This document shows, in pieces, positions 1-7,882 of a stretch of 64,000 nt of DNA (the first letter of the stretch is position 1; every line of letters starts with the position of its first letter). Under the pieces are notes generated by a model. It was not told the DNA's origin. It did not search any database and saw only the letters and a program-made list of their open reading frames with translations. Origin of the DNA: Stenotrophomonas sp. UBA2629 (GTDB lineage Bacteria > Pseudomonadota > Gammaproteobacteria > Xanthomonadales > Xanthomonadaceae); the NCBI GenBank assembly GCA_002359895.1, contig DEOB01000010.1, positions 809,476 through 873,475 of the forward strand, read 5' to 3'. Made by a program: the position numbers and the translations under genes.

Positions 1-449
1 GATGCAACCAGCCCGTGTACCGAGGCGATGTTCAACACGCGGCCAAAGCCACGCTCGGCCATGCCCGGCAAGGCATGCTGCATGGTGTGGAAGGCGGCGC
101 TGAGGTTGATGGCGATGATGTCGTCCCACTTCTGGGCCGGCTGCTCGGCCAACGGCGCGGCGTGCTGGATGCCGGCGCAGTTCACCAGCACATCAACCTG
201 GCCCCAGGCCTGCACGGCTTCCAGCATGCCGGTGATCTGCTCGGGTTTACGCAGGTCGGCGTCGAAGTGCTTTGACTCGCTGCCGGCGTCGCTCACGCTC
301 TTGAGTGCGACGGCAATCTGCTCGGGCGTGCCCAAGCCATTGATGGCCACGCGCGCGCCCGCTGCGGCGAGGGCCTGGGCGATGGCCAGGCCGATGCCCG
401 AGGTGCTGCCGGTCACCAGTGCGGTGCGGCCTTGCAGAAAACGGTCCAT
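1..449 (-). CDS. bdhA: 3-hydroxybutyrate dehydrogenase (SDR family), 5' part only
   Basis: Cytoplasmic NAD-dependent oxidation of D-3-hydroxybutyrate to acetoacetate is the likely reaction. The first ~149 residues are present; the gene leaves the window at its left edge, so the catalytic Tyr-x-x-x-Lys is not visible. The Rossmann nucleotide motif GSTSGIG lies at residues 14-20, the NNAG-type motif reads NCAG at 90-93, and the stretch NIASVHGLVAS near 140-150 holds the presumed catalytic Ser143 and closely resembles known 3-hydroxybutyrate dehydrogenases. The ATG was chosen because the SDR fold begins immediately after it. It diverges from a 3-hydroxybutyrate oligomer hydrolase gene, whose product would supply its substrate. 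A general SDR reductase is possible, but the HGLVAS stretch and the neighbour favour BDH. Confidence 0.85.
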   Translation of the reverse strand, partial: MDRFLQGRTALVTGSTSGIGLAIAQALAAAGARVAINGLGTPEQIAVALKSVSDAGSESKHFDADLRKPEQITGMLEAVQAWGQVDVLVNCAGIQHAAPLAEQPAQKWDDIIAINLSAAFHTMQHALPGMAERGFGRVLNIASVHGLVA

Positions 450-515
450 GGGGGACTCCATAAAACGGGGGGGAAGTTTGGGGAACCGTAGCAGCCTGTT
501 CGGCAAGCGCGCGTG

Positions 516-527
516 GTACGAAAGTAC
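516..527. promoter_or_regulatory. Inverted repeat GTAC-GAAA-GTAC between divergent 3-hydroxybutyrate genes
   Basis: A perfect GTAC-N4-GTAC inverted repeat lies in the 115-base gap between the divergent dehydrogenase and oligomer hydrolase genes. Near-identical GTAC-N4-GTMY elements occur in two divergent promoters of the PHB region at 31.9 and 39.8 kb. It could be the operator of the LuxR-type regulator encoded there. An eight-base match is expected about once per 64 kb by chance, so position is the main argument. Confidence 0.35.
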
Positions 528-564
528 GATGAGCGTGCGCGGAGGCCTCTGCTAGTGTGCGCCC

Positions 565-2397
565 ATGAGCCAATCCCTACTGCGCGCCGCCTGCGGCCTA
601 TTCGTCGGACTGAGCCTGGCCTCCTGTGCCAGTGGCCCGGTCTCCAAGTCCGTGGAGCCTTCCATGTTCAGCAACGAACTCCGCAGCGAGCACCGCGGCA
701 GCGACGATCTGCTCACCGCCGGGCTTGGCTTGGCTGGTCTGCGCAGCATGACGCCGCCGGCCTTTGCCGACGCCGCTGCACCCACGGTGGACGAACTGCG
801 CCGTCGCGCGATGTGGGGCAGCTGGCGCGGCATTGCCGATCTGGCGCCGGGCGGTGGCTACGGTGAGCTGTTTGGCAGTCTGGCGCCGGTGCCAGGGCGC
901 GAGTACTCAGCCTATGCGCGGTTGCCCGATGCCAAGCAGCCGCATCGCGTGTTGACCCAGGTGCCGGACAACTTCGACCTGGGCAAGCGCTGCGTGCTGG
1001 TTGCCCCGGCATCGGGTTCGCGCGGCATTTACAGTGCGGTGTCGGTGGCAGCGGCCTGGGGCTTGCCCAAGGGGTGTGCGGTGGTCTACACCGACAAGGG
1101 CGCCGGCAGCGATTACTACGATCTTGATGCGCAGCAGGGCGTGCGTGCCAATGGCACCGTCGGCGCATTGGGTGAAGCGGCCGATCTGGCGTTCGTGCCT
1201 GACGCGCCGGTCAATGCGTCGGGCGTGGCCTTCAAGCACGCGCACTCCAAGGACAACCCGGAGGCCGATTGGGGCCGCCATGTGAAGCAGGCCGCCGAGT
1301 TCGCGCTGCTGGCGCTGGCGCAGGCCTATCCGCAGGCAGCACCGTTCACGTTCGACAACACCCGCATCATCGCCGTGGGCATCTCCAATGGCGGCGGCGC
1401 GGTGCTGCGCGCAGCGGAGATGGAAGGCAACTGGTTGGACGCCGTGGTTGCCGGTGAACCCAGCATCTACTCCGATGGTCCCGGCGCACGTGCGCTGTAC
1501 GACTACACCACCGAAGCGGCGTTGTTGATGCCCTGCGCGCAATTGCACATGAGCAACCTGCCGCAGCCGCCGATGACCGCCGCGCTGCAGGCCGGTGCCA
1601 CGCTGCGTTGCGCGACGTTGGCGATGGAAGGCGTCATCCGTGGTGCCACGCCGGCAGCGCAGGCCAAGTCGGCCTACGAGCTGATGATGAGCAAGGGCTG
1701 GACCGACGAAGCGCTGCGTGCTGGTGCGCTGTCCACCGGCTTTGACCTGTGGCGCGCCATTGCCGCCACGTATGCCTCGGCCTATGGCCGCTACGGCGTG
1801 GGTGAGCACCCGTGTGGCTTCAGTTTTGCCGCGCAGAATCCCGACTTCTCGTCGCGCGCAGTGACTGCCGCCGAGCGTGCCACGTGGATCTCCGACGGCA
1901 GCGGCATTCCGCCGGGTGCCGGCGTGGGGCTGTTGGACAGCAAGGTGCAGCTGCCGGATCTGACCTATGCCGGCTTGAAGTGCCTGCGTGGCTTGTGGGA
2001 CGGGCAGGGCGAGGATGCCAAGCGCGTGCAGGCCGGAATCGAGGCCACCCGTGCCGGGGTGCCGCGTAAGGGCCTGCCGGTGATGGTGGTGCACGGCACC
2101 GATGACGGCCTGATCCCGCCGGCTTTCAGCAGCAGGCCGTATGCTGCTGCGGCCAAGGCCGCCGGGCGCGAAGTGAGTTATTGGCAGGTACGTCACGTGC
2201 AGCATTTCGACGGTTTCCTTGGCCTGCCGGATTACGGCGCGCGTTACCTGCCGCTGCTGCCGTATGTGTATGCCGCGCTGGATCGCGTGCAGGCACGCCT
2301 GGATAGCGGCACGGCGTTGCCGGCCGATGCGGTGATCGCCACCACACCGCGCGCGGGCAAGCCGCTGACGGCGGACAACCTGGCGCTGCCCAGGTAA
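565..2397 (+). CDS. D-3-hydroxybutyrate oligomer hydrolase, lipoprotein form
   Basis: Member of the 3HB-oligomer hydrolase family (610 aa, normal length), which cleaves short 3-hydroxybutyrate oligoesters, the products of PHB depolymerases, into monomers. The N-terminus is a lipoprotein signal with lipobox LASC at residues 18-21, so Cys21 should be lipidated and the enzyme anchored in the envelope. The nucleophile elbow GISNGGG places the catalytic serine at residue 274. Blocks such as KGAGSDYYDLDA and FKHAHSKDNPEADWG are shared with a paralogue at 30-32 kb that has an ordinary Sec signal. It diverges from the 3-hydroxybutyrate dehydrogenase gene, matching the next catabolic step. A hairpin terminator follows. 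Confidence 0.88.
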   Translation: MSQSLLRAACGLFVGLSLASCASGPVSKSVEPSMFSNELRSEHRGSDDLLTAGLGLAGLRSMTPPAFADAAAPTVDELRRRAMWGSWRGIADLAPGGGYGELFGSLAPVPGREYSAYARLPDAKQPHRVLTQVPDNFDLGKRCVLVAPASGSRGIYSAVSVAAAWGLPKGCAVVYTDKGAGSDYYDLDAQQGVRANGTVGALGEAADLAFVPDAPVNASGVAFKHAHSKDNPEADWGRHVKQAAEFALLALAQAYPQAAPFTFDNTRIIAVGISNGGGAVLRAAEMEGNWLDAVVAGEPSIYSDGPGARALYDYTTEAALLMPCAQLHMSNLPQPPMTAALQAGATLRCATLAMEGVIRGATPAAQAKSAYELMMSKGWTDEALRAGALSTGFDLWRAIAATYASAYGRYGVGEHPCGFSFAAQNPDFSSRAVTAAERATWISDGSGIPPGAGVGLLDSKVQLPDLTYAGLKCLRGLWDGQGEDAKRVQAGIEATRAGVPRKGLPVMVVHGTDDGLIPPAFSSRPYAAAAKAAGREVSYWQVRHVQHFDGFLGLPDYGARYLPLLPYVYAALDRVQARLDSGTALPADAVIATTPRAGKPLTADNLALPR

Positions 2398-2425
2398 CAG
2401 CAGCATTGCCGAAGGCTTGGACACG

Positions 2426-2455
2426 AAGCGGAGCCTGTTGAAGAGGCTCCGCTTT
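2426..2455 (+). terminator. Hairpin terminator after the oligomer hydrolase gene
   Basis: A 10-base perfect stem (AAGCGGAGCC / GGCTCCGCTT) with a 9-base loop lies 29 bases after the stop codon. The T-tract is short (three T), so it may be a weak intrinsic terminator. Confidence 0.6.
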
Positions 2456-2511
2456 GCCATGTGCGTCACGGTCAGCTGTGTTGGCCTGCGTGGCGATGGC
2501 ATCATGCCGCC

Positions 2512-3105
2512 ATGGATATCCTCACTGCACCTTGCCGGGTCATCCCGGCCGCGCTGTATCACCGCGAACGCTGGCGTAACGGCCTGGGTTGGACCCGCGA
2601 AATTCTGCGGCTGCCCGAATCAGGCGATTGGCAGCTGCGTCTGTCGATTGCCGAGATCGAACAGGACGCGGCGTTTTCCGCCTTCCCGGGTGTCGAGCGT
2701 GAGCTGGTGTTGCTGCAGGGCGAAGGCCTGCGCCTGCGTTTTGCCGATGGCCGCTGCGAAACCTTGTTACCGCCGTACCAGCGCCTGCGTTTTGCTGGCG
2801 AAGAAGAAATCAGCGGCGAGCTGGTGGATGGCGTCACCCAGGATTTCAATCTGATGTGGCGCCGCGACGCGCTGCAGGCCGAGCTGCTGCATCGGCCGTT
2901 GGTCGGCAGCATGCTGTTTTTTACCGAGCCGCAGGCAGCGTGGACAATTCACCTGTTGGCCGGGCAGGCCGAGTTCGAGGGTGGCGTGCTGCCGCCGATG
3001 TCGGCAGGTGACACCGCTTGGTTGGGCGCCGGAGCGCGGCAGCGGTTTGCGCTCAATGGTGGTGGGGAGTTGTTGGCGATACGCGTGACGCCGGCAGCGG
3101 CCTGA
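2512..3105 (+). CDS. HutD/Ves family protein
   Basis: A 197-residue cupin-like protein matching the HutD/Ves family, seen in YHRERWRNGLGWTREI near the start (typical xxWxNGxGxTREI) and the C-terminal SAGDTAW and RFALNG stretches. HutD is linked to histidine degradation in Pseudomonas and Ves to cold response in E. coli, but the biochemical role is not settled. No hut genes are nearby, so the pathway cannot be assigned from context. The ATG at MDILTAP was chosen because upstream in-frame sequence has no family similarity and overlaps the preceding terminator region. Confidence 0.8.
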   Translation: MDILTAPCRVIPAALYHRERWRNGLGWTREILRLPESGDWQLRLSIAEIEQDAAFSAFPGVERELVLLQGEGLRLRFADGRCETLLPPYQRLRFAGEEEISGELVDGVTQDFNLMWRRDALQAELLHRPLVGSMLFFTEPQAAWTIHLLAGQAEFEGGVLPPMSAGDTAWLGAGARQRFALNGGGELLAIRVTPAAA

Positions 3106-3146
3106 TGACTCGCTGCCGCATCGTTCAACCGTAGCGGGGAGCGGGC

Positions 3147-3529
3147 ATGGGCAAGGCCAGTGAGGTGTCGGTAGAGGGGGTCATCACCGCGCTGGACTAC
3201 CCGTTGAAAGCCGAGGTCATCGCACTGCGTGATCTGTTGTTGGCGGTTGATCCGTCCATCGGTGAACAGATCAAGCGGAACGCTCCCGGTTTCCATACGA
3301 CCGAGCACTTCGCCACCCTGCAGCTACGCAAGCCGGAGGTGCTGGGCTGGTGTTGCATATGGGGGCGAAGACGCGGCAGCTGCCGGCGTCGTTGATCGCC
3401 GATCCGCAGGGGATGTTGAACTGGCTGGGGCCGGACCGTGCTGTGCTGGAGTTCCGCAGCGCCGCCGAGTTGGCTGAGAGGCGCGATGCGCTGGTTGCCA
3501 TCGTGAGGCAGTGGATCACACACGTCTGA
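3147..3529 (+). pseudogene. DUF1801 domain protein, frameshifted
   Basis: The first ~70 residues (MGKASEVSVEGVITALDYPL through HTTEHFATLQLRK) read as a DUF1801/YdhG-type domain, then the frame runs into CCIWGRRRGSCRRR and stops. The expected family continuation, LVLHMGAKTRQLPASLIADP to IVRQWITHV, is intact in another frame and ends at a TGA at 3527-3529. The shift lies near 3330-3355, at GAGGTGCTGGGCTGG, and equals loss of one base (or gain of two). It is either a recent inactivating mutation or a sequencing error, since both halves keep good coding character. Function of the family is poorly defined. Confidence 0.8.
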
Positions 3530-3559
3530 GGTTTATCGCCGCCTCGCGGATCACCCGGC

Positions 3560-5170
3560 TCAATACACGTCGCGGCGATAGCGCCCGGCGATGCGCAATG
3601 CTTCGTGCGCCTGTGCACCCAAGGCCTGTGCGATGACGGCATCCACTGCCGGGGCCATGCCCTGCAGGCTGCCGCAGACCAGAATCGTCGCGCCTTGCTC
3701 CACCCATTCGCGCAGCCGTTGTGCCTGCGCGGCCAAGGCGTCCTGCACGTAGTGGTGGGCGCCATTGTCGCGGCTGAACACCGTATCCAGATGGGTGATG
3801 CCGCCGTGGCGCTGCCACTGTTGCAGCTCGTCGCCGAAGTGGAAATCGTGGGCGAGGTTGCGCTCGCCAAACAGCAGCCAGTTGCGATGCGCGCCGGCGT
3901 CGATGCGCGCACGCAGATGCGCACGCAGCCCGGCAATGCCGGTGCCGTTGCCGATCAGGATCAGCGGCGCGTCGTTGGCTGGTGGATGGAAGTTGCGGTT
4001 GCTGCGCAGGCGCAGGTCGATGCTGTCGCCGGGCGCGGTGTAATCGCACAGCCAGCCGCTGGCCAGGCCGGGCGTGCCGTCCGGGCGCAGTTGCCTGCGC
4101 AGCATCAACTGCAGCGTGCCTTCGGACGGCATCGAGGCGATGGAGTATTCGCGGTGCGGCAGTGGCTTCAGCGCAGCGGCCAATGCGGCGATGTCGCCGT
4201 GCGTGATCTGCTCCGGCAGATACGACACGGACAGAACCTCGCGCAGCAGGCGACCATCGGCCAGCGTGTCGGTGGCTGCAAAGCCGTGCGCCTGCATCCA
4301 CTGAGCAACCACTTCGGCGGATTGATGCGGGCCGATTTCGGCGATGTCGCCGGCCTGCCAGGTGGGCAGGCTGCCTTCCAGCGGATGCAGTTTGAGATGG
4401 AACACCGTGCCGCCGACACTGCCGGGGTTGAGTGCCTGCCGATGCTGCAGTTGCCACGCCTGGTAAGCGGGCGCGCTCCAGTCCGGCACGTCGACGGCAT
4501 TACCGCCGAGTTGGCCGAGCAGTTGTTGCCAATGGCGCAGCGCGTCCGGGTCGGCGTTGTCCACTTCCACTGTGTCGAACAGCGGCTGTGCGCCATGCTC
4601 GCGCAGCCAGTCGTCCAGCTGATGGCCGAACGCGCAGAACTGCTCGTAGGTGCGGTCACCCAGCGCGAGTACGGCGTACTGCAGTTGCGGCAGCGTTGCC
4701 GGTTGCGTCATCACCCGGCTGAGGAAGGCCAGTGCATGGTCTGGCGGGTCGCCTTCGCCGGTGGTGGCGGCAATGAACAAGGCCTTGCGGCTGCTGCCGA
4801 GCAGGGCGGAATCGACCTGATCAAGTGCGCGCAGGCGGGTAGTGTGGCCGGCGGCGCGCAGGCTTTCGGCGGTGCGTTCGGCCAACTGCTGGGCAAAGCC
4901 GGTCTGGCTGGCCCACACCACCAACACTGGAGGCTCGCCGTTGGCACTGATGACTTCCTTGCGCGGGCGCACACGCCACCACAGCGCCAAGCAGGCGCCG
5001 GCGTAGATGGCCGTGGCAATCAGCGCGGTCCACCATTGCGTGGGTAGCGGCGAGGCCAGCCACCATTGTTCACCCTGGTGCAGGCGCAGCAGCAGATAAG
5101 CGACGATCAACAGTGCGGCGATCATGCCCAGGTTGCCGAGCAGGGCGCGGATGGAGCGGTGGGAGCTCAT
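3560..5170 (-). CDS. Membrane-anchored flavodoxin / NADPH-flavin reductase fusion (CysJ/P450-reductase-like)
   Basis: A 536-residue diflavin reductase. Two N-terminal membrane helices (about 11-28 and 44-66) are followed by a flavodoxin domain beginning VVWASQTGFAQQLAE, an FAD-binding domain with REYSIAS, and an NAD(P)H-binding domain with LIGNGTGIAGLRAHL. This is the architecture of sulfite reductase alpha subunits and P450 reductases, moved to the membrane. It is the last gene of a PepSY-DUF2271-DUF4198-ApbE operon, and its ATG overlaps the apbE stop (ATGA). The context points to electron delivery from NADPH into a membrane/periplasmic redox chain for iron assimilation rather than sulfite reduction; no cysI or cysH is adjacent. 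The exact acceptor is unknown. Confidence 0.82.
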   Translation of the reverse strand: MSSHRSIRALLGNLGMIAALLIVAYLLLRLHQGEQWWLASPLPTQWWTALIATAIYAGACLALWWRVRPRKEVISANGEPPVLVVWASQTGFAQQLAERTAESLRAAGHTTRLRALDQVDSALLGSSRKALFIAATTGEGDPPDHALAFLSRVMTQPATLPQLQYAVLALGDRTYEQFCAFGHQLDDWLREHGAQPLFDTVEVDNADPDALRHWQQLLGQLGGNAVDVPDWSAPAYQAWQLQHRQALNPGSVGGTVFHLKLHPLEGSLPTWQAGDIAEIGPHQSAEVVAQWMQAHGFAATDTLADGRLLREVLSVSYLPEQITHGDIAALAAALKPLPHREYSIASMPSEGTLQLMLRRQLRPDGTPGLASGWLCDYTAPGDSIDLRLRSNRNFHPPANDAPLILIGNGTGIAGLRAHLRARIDAGAHRNWLLFGERNLAHDFHFGDELQQWQRHGGITHLDTVFSRDNGAHHYVQDALAAQAQRLREWVEQGATILVCGSLQGMAPAVDAVIAQALGAQAHEALRIAGRYRRDVY

Positions 5171-6180
5171 TGCGTGTCGGCGTCCAGATACTGCTGGAAG
5201 GCGGGAGTCATCATTTCCTCCAGCCCTTGTTGGCCGCGCGAGACAAAACGTGCGGCAAGGTTGTGCTGCGTGGCGAATGCCAAGCCGTGTTCGGCGCCCA
5301 TCACAGTGAGCGCGGTGGCCCACGCATCGGCGTGCATGGCTTGCCGGTCGATCACGCTGACGGCGGCAGCGGCGCGGGTCACCGGCGCCTGCGTGCGTGG
5401 GTCGAGTGTGTGGCTGTAGGACACGCCGTCGTGTTCGTAGTGATGCCAGCGGTCGCCGGAGGTGGCAACGGCAAGGTCGTCCAAGGCCAGCACGCGCGGC
5501 GGGTACTCGGCACCTGCGTCTTCTTCCGGCGCAGATTCCACCAGCACGCGCCATGGCTGGCCGTCGGGTTTGCGGCCATAGCCATGCAGCTCGCCGCCCA
5601 CTTCAACCAATGCGGCATCAATGCCGTTACGGCGCAGCCAGCGGCTGACCACATCCACCCCGTAGCCCTTGGCAATCGCAGACAGATCCAGCTGCAAGCC
5701 ACCGGGCTGCAGCGCTGAATGATTCTGCGGGTTCAATTGAAGTCTGTTCCAGCCGCAGCGGCGGGCGACATCGGCCAGATGGGCAGCATCGGGGATGCGC
5801 TGTGCAGCAGCATCGGCTCCAAAGCCCCACAGCGCGACCAACGGGCCGACGGTGGGGTCGAACGCGCCGTCGCTACGCTGGGCGATGTCCTGCGCGGCAG
5901 TGAGGACGGTCCAGAAGTCGTCGGGAATTTCATGCCAGCTGTCGGCCCCGGCATGGTTGTAGAGGCTGATATTGGAGGCTGTTTCCCAAGTGCTCATCTG
6001 TGCAACCACGCGGTCCAACTCGGCCTGGATGCCGGCGTGCAGCGCATGCAGATCGCGACTGCGTGGCGCGACCAGTTTGGCGCTCCACTGCGTGCCCATG
6101 GTGTGGCCGCCAAGGGCGGCGATGTCGGAGTTGGGGGACATCGGTATTGGTCTGGTGGAATCCAGGTAAGCGTCGATCAT
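5167..6180 (-). CDS. apbE: FAD:protein FMN transferase (ApbE)
   Basis: ApbE attaches FMN covalently to Thr/Ser of target proteins. Family signatures are present in order: HTMGTQWSAK near the start, FDPTVGPLVALWGFG, DLSAIAKGYGVD, VEVGGELHGYG, SGDRWHHYE, YSHTLDPRTQAPV, and HADAWATALTVMG near the end. Most characterised ApbE proteins are exported lipoproteins; here no signal peptide or lipobox is visible from either likely start (MIDAYLD chosen, or MSPNSD 13 codons later), which suggests a cytoplasmic form. It lies between the DUF4198 gene and the flavoprotein reductase gene, with four-base overlap to the latter. Its substrate is probably a neighbouring operon product, but no classical FMN-binding-domain target gene is present. 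Confidence 0.88.
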   Translation of the reverse strand: MIDAYLDSTRPIPMSPNSDIAALGGHTMGTQWSAKLVAPRSRDLHALHAGIQAELDRVVAQMSTWETASNISLYNHAGADSWHEIPDDFWTVLTAAQDIAQRSDGAFDPTVGPLVALWGFGADAAAQRIPDAAHLADVARRCGWNRLQLNPQNHSALQPGGLQLDLSAIAKGYGVDVVSRWLRRNGIDAALVEVGGELHGYGRKPDGQPWRVLVESAPEEDAGAEYPPRVLALDDLAVATSGDRWHHYEHDGVSYSHTLDPRTQAPVTRAAAAVSVIDRQAMHADAWATALTVMGAEHGLAFATQHNLAARFVSRGQQGLEEMMTPAFQQYLDADTQ

Positions 6181-6249
6181 TAGCTGGCGCTGCACTAGCC
6201 GAAGCTGCAGCAGTACCTACAGTGGTAGCAGTACCTGCAGGAAATACTT

Positions 6250-6441
6250 CTTCTCCCGCTTGCGGGAGAAGGGCTTTTAAGCGGTGCTTTGAGCTTGCCC
6301 TCAGCCGTCAATTGCTCTGCAGGTTGCCCTTCTCCCGCATGCGGGAGAAGGTGCCCCGAAGGGGCGGATGAGGGGGCTTTGGAGTTTGCGCCCAAGAGCT
6401 TGCCCTCACCCCAACCCCTCTCCCGTGCACGGGAGAGGGGC
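6250..6441. repeat. Three palindromic intergenic repeats between apbE and the DUF4198 gene
   Basis: The 306-base gap holds no gene but three copies of dispersed palindromes. Two are CTTCTCCCGC-N2-GCGGGAGAAG (6250-6271 and 6329-6350). The third, 6402-6441, is GCCCTCACCCCAACCCC leading into TCTCCCGTGCACGGGAGAGG, the reverse orientation of copies elsewhere in the window. They can form strong hairpins within the operon transcript and could act as RNA stabilisers or partial terminators. Confidence 0.85.
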
Positions 6442-6486
6442 TTTAAACACGGCTTCAAGCAAAGCTTCAAGCAAAAGCTTCAAGCC

Positions 6487-7293
6487 TTACTGCGGCAGCA
6501 CTTCCAGCGTGGCGACGTAGCTCAGGCGGCGGACGTTGGCCTGCGGTACCGAGGTCTTGTTGTCTTCGGTGCCGGTTTCCAGCCAGTACATGCCGGCTTC
6601 CGGCCAGGTGACCGAGAACTCACCCTTGGCGTCGCTGGTTACTTTGATCTCGTCCTGCGCGTTGCGGTAACGGGTACCACCACGGGTGATCTCCACTTCC
6701 AGGCCGGCCTGCGGCTTGCCATCCACCAGCAGGCGGAACGTGGCCTGCTCGCCGTTGAACAGGTCGTTCGGGTGGCCCAGCGCGACCATCTCCAGGCCCT
6801 TGCCGGTCGGCTTGAGCGCAGTGTCGTTGGGGTTGCCGTTGGTGACGAAGGTCTCCACGCGGCCGGCGGTTTCCGACACCTTCAGCTCCGGTGCGTTCTT
6901 CGGCACCTCGGCGGCGAACTTCTCGGCGTTACCGCGCCAGCGCTTGGGCTTACCGTCTTCCTGCCAGGTGGCCATCAGGCCGGCGTTGACGTTGGCCAGG
7001 CGGTAGGTGCCCTGCTGGATGAGTTCGACGTCGAACACGCTGCGGTATTTGCCGGTGGCCGCGTTCTGCGGCTGCACGGTGCTGCCGTCAGGTGCGGTGA
7101 TGACCAGGTTGTCGATGCGCAGCGGCACATGGTTGAAGTAGAACAGGTCGTTGGACACGGCCGCGTCCACCGTGATCCACGGATTGGTGCCGGCGATGAC
7201 GGTCTGCGACGGCTGCAGCCAGGCCTTGTGGGCGGAGGCGGTGAACGGAAGCACCGCGGCGATGGCGGCGGCAATCAGAAGGGAACGCTTCAT
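6487..7293 (-). CDS. Periplasmic DUF4198 protein
   Basis: A 268-residue exported protein with a clear Sec signal (MKRSLLIAAAIAAVLPFTASA) and a DUF4198 domain (ending METGTEDNKTSV...LEVLPQ), a family often found beside metal uptake genes. Cleavage after ASA would leave His as the mature N-terminal residue (HKAWLQPS), which could take part in metal binding as in other proteins with an N-terminal histidine. It is second to last among the small exported components of the operon, 27 bases after the DUF2271 gene. Its exact function is not known; iron or haem handling with the adjoining PepSY and TonB-dependent receptor genes is the contextual guess. Confidence 0.75.
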   Translation of the reverse strand: MKRSLLIAAAIAAVLPFTASAHKAWLQPSQTVIAGTNPWITVDAAVSNDLFYFNHVPLRIDNLVITAPDGSTVQPQNAATGKYRSVFDVELIQQGTYRLANVNAGLMATWQEDGKPKRWRGNAEKFAAEVPKNAPELKVSETAGRVETFVTNGNPNDTALKPTGKGLEMVALGHPNDLFNGEQATFRLLVDGKPQAGLEVEITRGGTRYRNAQDEIKVTSDAKGEFSVTWPEAGMYWLETGTEDNKTSVPQANVRRLSYVATLEVLPQ

Positions 7294-7320
7294 CGGTTTG
7301 CTCCAGTGGCGTAGGGCAGA

Positions 7321-7842
7321 TCAGGGTTTGACGGCGAGGGTGACGGCGCCCAGCTCGGTGGTGCCTTGGACACTGCCGTTCTGTGCGGCGCGCGCCGGCC
7401 AGGTGAAGGGAATCTTGACCAGTTCACGACCACCGACTTCGCGCGAGGCTTCCACCACCAGCGAGTACTGGCCGGCGGGCAGGTCGCGCAGCTGCGGCTG
7501 GCGGTCGTTGAAGCTGAGCTGATGCTTGCCGACCGGACGGGTCGGGCCGGTGACGCCATCCACCGGCACCTGCAACGTGCGGCCACTCTTGCGCCACCAC
7601 TGCCGCAGATCGGGCAGCCACTTGGTGCCGTGGCCTTCGGCGGTGTCCTTGAGCTGGTACCAGACCGACAGGTTGGCGGCCACTTTCTGGTCGGCGCCTT
7701 CGATCCACACGGCCACATACGGGCGGTGGTACTCGGCCACGTTGAGCTTGGGCACTTCGACATTGACGTCGAGGCTGGCGGCGTAAGCGGCAGGGGCGGT
7801 GGCGATCAAGCCGCTCAGAGCGATGGTCAGGGTGACGCGCAT
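7321..7842 (-). CDS. Periplasmic DUF2271 protein
   Basis: A 173-residue protein with a Sec signal (MRVTLTIALSGLIATAPAAYA) and a DUF2271 domain: EYHRPYVAVWIEGADQKVAAN, WLPDLRQWWRK, LPAGQYSLVVEASREVGGREL. The start follows a GGAG ribosome site at good spacing, whereas upstream in-frame sequence lacks signal character. DUF2271 genes commonly sit next to ApbE and PepSY genes and have been proposed to take part in flavin-based extracytosolic electron transfer. The C-terminal Thr/Ser-containing stretch (SVQGTTELGAVTL) would be one place to look for an FMN attachment site, but this is a guess. Confidence 0.75.
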   Translation of the reverse strand: MRVTLTIALSGLIATAPAAYAASLDVNVEVPKLNVAEYHRPYVAVWIEGADQKVAANLSVWYQLKDTAEGHGTKWLPDLRQWWRKSGRTLQVPVDGVTGPTRPVGKHQLSFNDRQPQLRDLPAGQYSLVVEASREVGGRELVKIPFTWPARAAQNGSVQGTTELGAVTLAVKP

Positions 7843-7882
7843 GGTGCGACTCCGGAAAGGGAAGCGTTCAATGAGGTGCAGG

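Noticed and set aside
907..2562. A 551-codon minus-strand frame opposite the first oligomer hydrolase
   Set aside because: Antisense shadow; the plus strand has signal peptide, nucleophile elbow and a paralogue that shares its sequence.
6250..6441. Clustered palindromes considered as a CRISPR array
   Set aside because: Units are not equally spaced, are internally palindromic, and occur singly elsewhere in both orientations; no cas genes nearby.
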